Assembly (NCBI GenBank): GCA_025403435.1
Contig: CM046331.1
Location: 29,421,893-29,485,892, forward strand
Length of the DNA: 64,000 nucleotides
Reading direction: 5' to 3'
Source: Artocarpus heterophyllus
Lineage: Eukaryota; Streptophyta; Magnoliopsida; Rosales; Moraceae
Shown here one piece after another: positions 58,331 through 64,000 of this stretch. Numbering within the stretch: the stretch's first letter is position 1; every line of letters starts with the position of its first letter. The position numbers were made by a program, and so were the translations under genes. The notes under the pieces were generated by a model that was given only the letters and a program-made list of their open reading frames with translations, was not told the origin of the DNA and did no database searches.

Positions 58331-58827
58331 GTATACTTGCTTGTATAAGAACCAACTCACCAACTCATAAATTCAAAAACTATTTTTGGAGGTTTAAAAT
58401 TTTTTGTTTAGTTGCTTTTTTTTTTCCCCATAATTTTTGTAGTCACATCTTACACTACTTTGATGGAAAATAAAACCAAAACTTCATCTACAAATAGAAC
58501 TCTACCCTTATAGTACTATAGCAACAGCGTACTCTACGATTTCACGTGACCTGACTTACGCTAATATTTATAGAGTGTTTGAAAAGTGAATTAAAACTGA
58601 GATTAGAACTAAAAATATTGTAGTATATGAGAGCTTTACATTGTAACATACTTTTACTTTACACTATAGCATGTGAGAGTTTTACATTGTGTGAGTTGGA
58701 ACTGATTTTACTAAACAATTTATTAATATTTTGACAAGCGAATAATTAAGTTGATTTTTTTTAATTTAAAACAAATTGAGAAGAGTAGACTATGAACATC
58801 AAAATAACTTTTAATATTGACATCTAC
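58331..58827. other. Intergenic, nothing recognised
   Basis: About 500 bp of AT-rich DNA. AGAGCTTTACATTGT and GAGAGTTTTACATTGTG repeat loosely at 58630-58700. No gene. Confidence 0.45.
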
Positions 58828-58830
58828 TAA

Positions 58831-60227
58831 GGGGGCATTTGGTATGCAATAATCATTAGGTATCATATTCTAGGAAAAGTGATAGTAGGTAATATGATTC
58901 CTAAGAAACTAATATTATCACGTTTGGTTATATACAAGAATCTTTTATTAGATTCCCATAAATAATATATTGCTTTGTTTGGTTGTAATAGGAATCTCGA
59001 TAATTGACAAAAATAAATTGTGGCATTAACATTGAATGTATCATTATAGTATGTTAATACTAACATTAAATAATAATAACAATATAAATATGAATAATAA
59101 AATAATATTATCTATAATTTAACATTAAAATTACTATGAATATTACTAATACTATTCATATTGATAATATACTAGTAAATTGTTATTATTGTTAATGTTA
59201 TTATTATCATTATTATTAAATAATAATTATTTTATATTAATATAATATTTATATTTATGTTAATTTATAATAATCATAGGATTAATATTTAGCAATATAT
59301 AAATTATATAATATATAATATATTGATATGAATATAAATAATAATAAAAATATAATTTTTAATAATATATTATTATCTATATTAATATTAACATTAAATA
59401 AAAATATTATACATAGTTAATTATATTTTATATTTATTATTATTATAATAGTATTAATATAATTTAATATTGATATTATCATGAATATTAGTATTAGATT
59501 ATTCATATTAATATTATACTATTATATTTTTATTATTGTTCTTAATGTTATTCTTGTCCTTATTATTAAATTATTATTATTTTATATTAATATAATATTT
59601 ATATTTATATTATATAATAGATAGTACTAAATTATTTTTATTTTATTTATTTCATATTATAGTATTTATATATATTAAATACTAGCATTAATTAATAATA
59701 ATATATTACTAAAATATTGTATATGTAATATATTATATATATTTTATTATTATTGTTAATGTTATTATTATCCTTATTATTAAATTATTATTTTAATAAT
59801 AATATAATTATGCTAAAATATTATATATATATATAATATAATATATTTGTTATGGTAAATTATATATAATATGTGGAAATGAATATGAATATAATAATAA
59901 CAAAATAGTTCTTTATAATATATTATTATTTTATATTAATATTAACATTAAATAATAATATTAAGTTCCAATAATATTATAAATATTTAATAGTTTTTAT
60001 ATTATTTTATATTATTCATTCTTCATCATCATCATCATGGAAGAAAATGTGAGATTCTCATGGTTTTGAAATTCTTAGGAATATGAATATCACATTGTTG
60101 AATGGAGTAAAGTGAATCTTATGAGATTGAGTTTCCTATGACTCCAAAAATCATAATTCTTGTACCAAACGTGGTAATCTTGTAGATTCTCATTCCCACT
60201 CTCAAAATTACTACATACCAAACGCCC
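58831..60227. mobile_element. PIF/Harbinger-like (Tourist-type) MITE, 1.4 kb
   Basis: Left end GGGGGCATTTGGTATGCAAT and right end ACATACCAAACGCCC form terminal inverted repeats of roughly 20 bp. They are flanked by TAA on both sides (58828-58830 and 60228-60230), the 3-bp duplication used by PIF/Harbinger. No transposase frame. The interior from about 59040 to 60000 is nearly pure A and T in TAATATTATTA-like words. Confidence 0.75.
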
Positions 60228-60717
60228 TAAGACTATAACTCTCGCACCAAATCTCATACTCTCAAGTATTATTAATAGAAAACAAAAATAAAGACAAATA
60301 AATGTTCAAAAAGAAAAATAAGGGGAAAGGTAATCCAAATTGATCACATGAGATTAAGCTGAAACTCATACCATATGCAAAACACCCTCAAATTTATCTT
60401 CTTGAAAACCCTAGAGTCAAGTGCAAAGATAAATCTAGCTAACTCTGAAATACGAAGGGATAGGAATTTTCTGAGACTGTTCTAATTGAATAGCTTGACA
60501 CACTTATATTCATTTTAAAAATATAGATTCAAACAAAAAAGTTTTGGCCCAAACCAATTTTGCTACGGGATTTTAAGTTCAAAACATTTAGAAATTACAT
60601 ATTATGCCACACTTTTAAAAATTTTGTCTATTCATGTTACACTTAAAAAAGTCAGGCCACATTATCAAATATATTACATTTTTATGCCACAATTAAAGAC
60701 ATGTGACATTTATAAAT
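60228..60717. other. Intergenic, nothing recognised
   Basis: Short AT-rich spacer between two MITEs. No gene or regulatory element is supported. Confidence 0.45.
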
Positions 60718-61200
60718 GGGGTTATTTATTTTTTATATTTTGTATTTTAGGTTCATTCAAACACTATACCTTTAATTTTGGATTTCATCGAATTTATACC
60801 TTCAGATTAGATTTAATATACAAATTTATATCATACTTTAGTTGATTTTGACCTTTAAAATGACCAAATTATACTCAAGTAAAATAAAGAAAAACTAAAA
60901 CTTTCAAAAAAAAATGAAAGAAAACAAAAACAAAAACACACAAAACATTTTTAGGGTATTCTATATATTTTGAAGTCAAAAACCTTAATATAAAGTTTTT
61001 TGTAATTTGTAAAGTTTTATTATTTTTCAATTTGATGGTATTTTGGGTAATTTTTTGGGTCAAAAGTGAATATTGATTAAGAAAAGGTATAAGTTTATGT
61101 ATCAAATCTAGTCTAAAAGTATAAATTTAATGAGATCTGAAACTGAAAGTATAAGTTTTGAATTAATTTAAAATAGAGGGTATAAAAAGATAAATACCCC
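60718..61200. mobile_element. Foldback MITE of about 483 bp
   Basis: The left arm GGGGTTATTTATTTTTTATA onward matches the reverse complement of the right arm ending ATAAATACCCC over about 135 bp. Conserved inner words include ATTTATACCTTCAGATTAGAT against ATTTATACTTTTAGACTAGAT. It is non-coding. Target duplication is unclear, so the superfamily is undecided. Confidence 0.75.
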
Positions 61201-61458
61201 TTATACTATAAAGAAAAAAAAAGTTTCCAAAATGGCATTTATACACATTCTCTTAAAACTTTTACTTTAAACTATGCTCTAAAACGGGCTCTTAACTACT
61301 ATGATGAACATTGCCAATAATTTTGCTTTGAATGCATACAGTTCTTAGAAGCCGAACAAAGCAACATTTTAAATTTTCCCTATAGATAAGAAACACAACC
61401 ATTACTCGCACCATTAATGTTATTAGCTTTTAACCATGCGGTGATTGGTGCCAAACCA
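61201..61458. other. Intergenic, nothing recognised
   Basis: AT-rich spacer between the foldback element and the gene-like fragment. No exon of the fragment could be recognised here. Confidence 0.4.
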
Positions 61459-61644
61459 TTACGAACACGTTTGAAAAATAAGTTGAAACCAATAATTTGT
61501 AAGAAAGGGATAGTCGCTCCCCATCACCTCCATTTGGTGTATGTGCTTCCTCAGTACTATCATGCTCTCCTCCACCAATCTCCCTCCTTCGCACTCGTAT
61601 GAATAATTATATGATCTTTTCGCAGAGACCACAGATTTCGCCAT
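61459..61644 (-). pseudogene. Possible host gene fragment (first exon)
   Basis: The minus strand reads MAKSVVSAKRSYNYSYECEG and GRLVEESMIVLRKHIHQME, which from memory resembles the N-terminus of a family of small uncharacterised plant proteins. After ...QME comes GTGATG, a possible intron donor near 61527, and the frame soon loses resemblance (MGSDYPFLTNYW). The start at 61644 is chosen because resemblance begins there; an in-frame ATG 28 codons upstream gives unrelated residues. No further exon was found to the left. It could be the first exon of a truncated or captured gene. This is a memory-based match without a search. Confidence 0.35.
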
Positions 61645-62375
61645 CGATTTCCTCTTTTGTAAATGTTGTGTTTTGCTTATCCCAAAAGGAAAAGGAGAAC
61701 AAAGACAAACACAAGTTGTTTCCATCAAAATACATGAAAGTTGTCTTCAATTGAAAGGTTTGGGTTTTAGCCTTTGGGTTTTTCTCTCATCAGATGATGA
61801 AGTAATTGGATAAATCTAAATCCATGATCAGTTGTTTATTCGCCATGCTCATTCGGAAGCTGGCAAGTATTAAAGTCAGCACTTTAATATTGTGTCGTGT
61901 GGCTTGTCATCAATGGTTTTTTTTTTTTTTTTTTTTTTTGGGACTAGAGAAAGCGGTATTTCAATATAGCTTTGTTCGACAAATTGAGTTGGAATCAATA
62001 AGTTCTCTAACTGTTACAGTATAAAACTCCTATATATTACAATGCTTTAGTTCTAACTTGTAATTCCAACTATGTTGTCAAACACGTTTTTCTTTCCACT
62101 TTCCATGCCCTAGCGTGGGAATTGTATGTGCGTTAATGCTTTCCATTTTCATAATGAAAATGCTACGTCCATTACGTGCCACTTAAGGAATGAGTGGGGA
62201 GTACGAGTAGATGGTCCTTGTGTTATGCTTCCGTGATGAAAAACGTTATATTGTTACATGTCATCACGGGAACGAGTCATGGAACTCGTTGCACAACGTT
62301 GCAATCAACCGACGCATCAGTAGTGACTCGTAAGTTGATGATTATCTAAATCGAAGAATGCATCATTCATCGATA

Positions 62376-62410
<35 letters not shown>

Positions 62411-62674
62411 GTATGTATGCATGTATGTAAGTATGCAGGAACACCGTTAAGTTTCAATTAAAAAAAATATATCAAAGCAATTTAAAATTCGTCGAGCACA
62501 TATTAGAGAAATAATATATGCCTCCCTTTAGAAGAGTTAGAACGTATGTTTTAATTTAAAGCCGAAACTTACATTTGGTTCATCATCAGTTACAACGATG
62601 TTAAGTCTAAACTAATGGTTTCAGTTTCGACCAATATTTTTGATTCAAATATACATTTTTAGTTCAGACATACA
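61645..62674. other. Intergenic with microsatellites
   Basis: No gene. A run of about 22 T lies at 61917-61939. A (TA)n tract with an ATGT-rich tail lies at about 62373-62436. Sequence from 62130 to 62330 is less AT-rich, with CATCACGGGAACGAGTC, but has no recognisable feature. Confidence 0.5.
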
Positions 62675-64000
62675 TGTCATGCCCCGAAGTATGGGAGGTG
62701 ACGTGGTGAATTATTTAAATTAATTAAAAGAAGAATTTAATTAAAACCAAGAGTTTAGGGGTTAAATTAAATGATAAAATATAAAAGTTTCAAGAAAACT
62801 ATTGCATGAAAAATGAATAATAAACGTAGCGAGTATGGGTCCCACTGACCCACAACCTGTGCACACACATAGCATTGACAATATAATAATACAACTACAG
62901 TCCAAGTACAAATAGAGTTAAAACATTACATGCCTTGATTAAATAATACAAATATCCTACCAGTCCTTCTACTGCTCCTGAGTCCTGTCTGTTGAGTCCT
63001 CTCTGAACCTAAATGGGAATCCACCTAGGGGGAAAGTTTAAAACAAATAAAACGTGAGCGAAAGGCTCAGTAAGACTATATTTTAATAAATCATTTAATA
63101 AAGAGAAAAGTCTCACTACTCGGTGGATATTTAAAAGAAACCCTTAATAAATAAATAAATTTAAATAAAACCGTTCTTACCCAAAATAGTTTATTCTGTT
63201 GACCAGAAATATCATGTTCTTTTCCTAGGCAAACCACATGAATATCACCACCGAAGTGGCCTAGCTAGGTTTCGGGACCTGCCCCCAAGGACGATTGCTA
63301 CACGACCCAATCTCTGATATGGCATCATGCCCTTATGTTCATTTTCATCATTATTCAAATCCATTTACTAGACAATTTCATTATCGTTTATTATGAAGTT
63401 CATCTCAGTTCATGGTTTACAAAAATACAACCGATAAATTCCATTTTCAATCAACCGTTGAAAACATTTTTATAGAAACCCTTTTCAAAGCTAAATCATT
63501 TTGAAACTAGGTTACCAAAGAAAGGGTAGAAGTCCTACCTCGATACTCGTGCCGGTGCCCCACACCGTAATCCCGGTCCGCTATACGTTAACTCCGCGGA
63601 ACCACGAACGATCCTAGATACACACTAAGTCGATCAATATCTAGTTCGAGACATTCTATGTTACTAAACCATTTCATGATGTCCTAGTGTGCCATTTGTA
63701 CCTTTAAAATCATTTTACAAGGTTGGAATTTCAATCGGATTTCAAAACAGTGAAAACGGGTGAAAAATCACAAATTTTCCATGCTCTGTCGGCCTGTTGA
63801 ACGCCCTACTTCGGCCGACCGACCGAACTGTGCAGTTCGGCCTGCCGGAAATCAAGTCTGGTCGGCCAGACATTCCCCAAGTTCGGCCTGCCGAACGGAT
63901 GAGTCTGGCCTGCCGAACACGTAGTTCGACCAGCCGAACTAGAAAAACTCAGAATTTTCAGCCACGGATTTTGGGTCTCCCAAAACTCAAATCTTGATTT
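62675..64000 (-). mobile_element. Gypsy LTR, second copy, partial
   Basis: Starts TGTCATGCCCCGAAGTATGG and aligns along its length with the solo LTR from 51040, including AAAACGTGAGCGAAAGGCTC at about 63048 and ACCGTAATCCCGGTCCGCTA near 63563. About 1.33 of 2.14 kb is in the window. A GGCCTGCCGA-type motif cluster is at 63785-63955. Whether it is a solo LTR or the end of a longer element cannot be seen. Confidence 0.88.

Overview
This is plant nuclear DNA, most likely from an angiosperm and probably a eudicot. It has almost no host coding capacity and consists of nested, decaying LTR retrotransposons, solo LTRs and small foldback elements in AT-rich filler. The plant assignment rests on Ty1/copia and Ty3/gypsy lineages typical of plants (initiator-Met tRNA primer sites, a Tat-type gypsy element with two RNase H domains), plant-like MITEs and one plant gene-like fragment. 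The species cannot be named from sequence alone.

Layout. 1-381: end of a ~2-kb copia LTR (family A), next to an old copia gag-integrase relic on the minus strand (390-1770). 3917-4214: foldback MITE. 4292-7740: a 58-bp minisatellite split by a 3.05-kb gypsy-like solo LTR. 7870-20732: copia element A on the minus strand, interrupted in its RNase H region by a complete copia element B (10361-18882, TSD TGGAA on both sides). 20733-24194: a scrap of A-family LTR fused to the RT-RNase H half and 3' LTR of a plus-strand copia element C. 24571-25928: truncated A-family LTR, cut by a gypsy Tat element (25929-34085, minus strand, 5' end lost). 34261-35720: rearranged second gypsy relic. 35721-44967: copia element D of family A (minus strand, one LTR truncated). 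45031-49430: young copia element E (plus strand, LTRs of 837 bp with 7 differences). 51040-53182: gypsy solo LTR with TSD GAAAA; a second partial copy starts at 62675 and runs off the window. 56049-58330: probable Athila-like relic. 58831-60227 and 60718-61200: MITEs. 61459-61644: a possible host gene fragment.

The parts most worth attention are these. (1) The Tat element carries a gene antisense to pol, with its own TATA box, two short GT-AG introns that join reading frames exactly, a coiled-coil C-terminus and poly(A) signals. (2) Element E is young but has an in-frame deletion of nearly all of RT and RNase H, while gag, protease and integrase stay open; it is probably a non-autonomous element moved in trans. 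(3) The E LTR holds an array of 12-bp palindromes. (4) A short GC-rich motif (TCGGCAGGCCGA) recurs in clusters in unrelated copia and gypsy elements. Many breaks are CGA-to-TGA changes, as expected from decay of methylated CpG.
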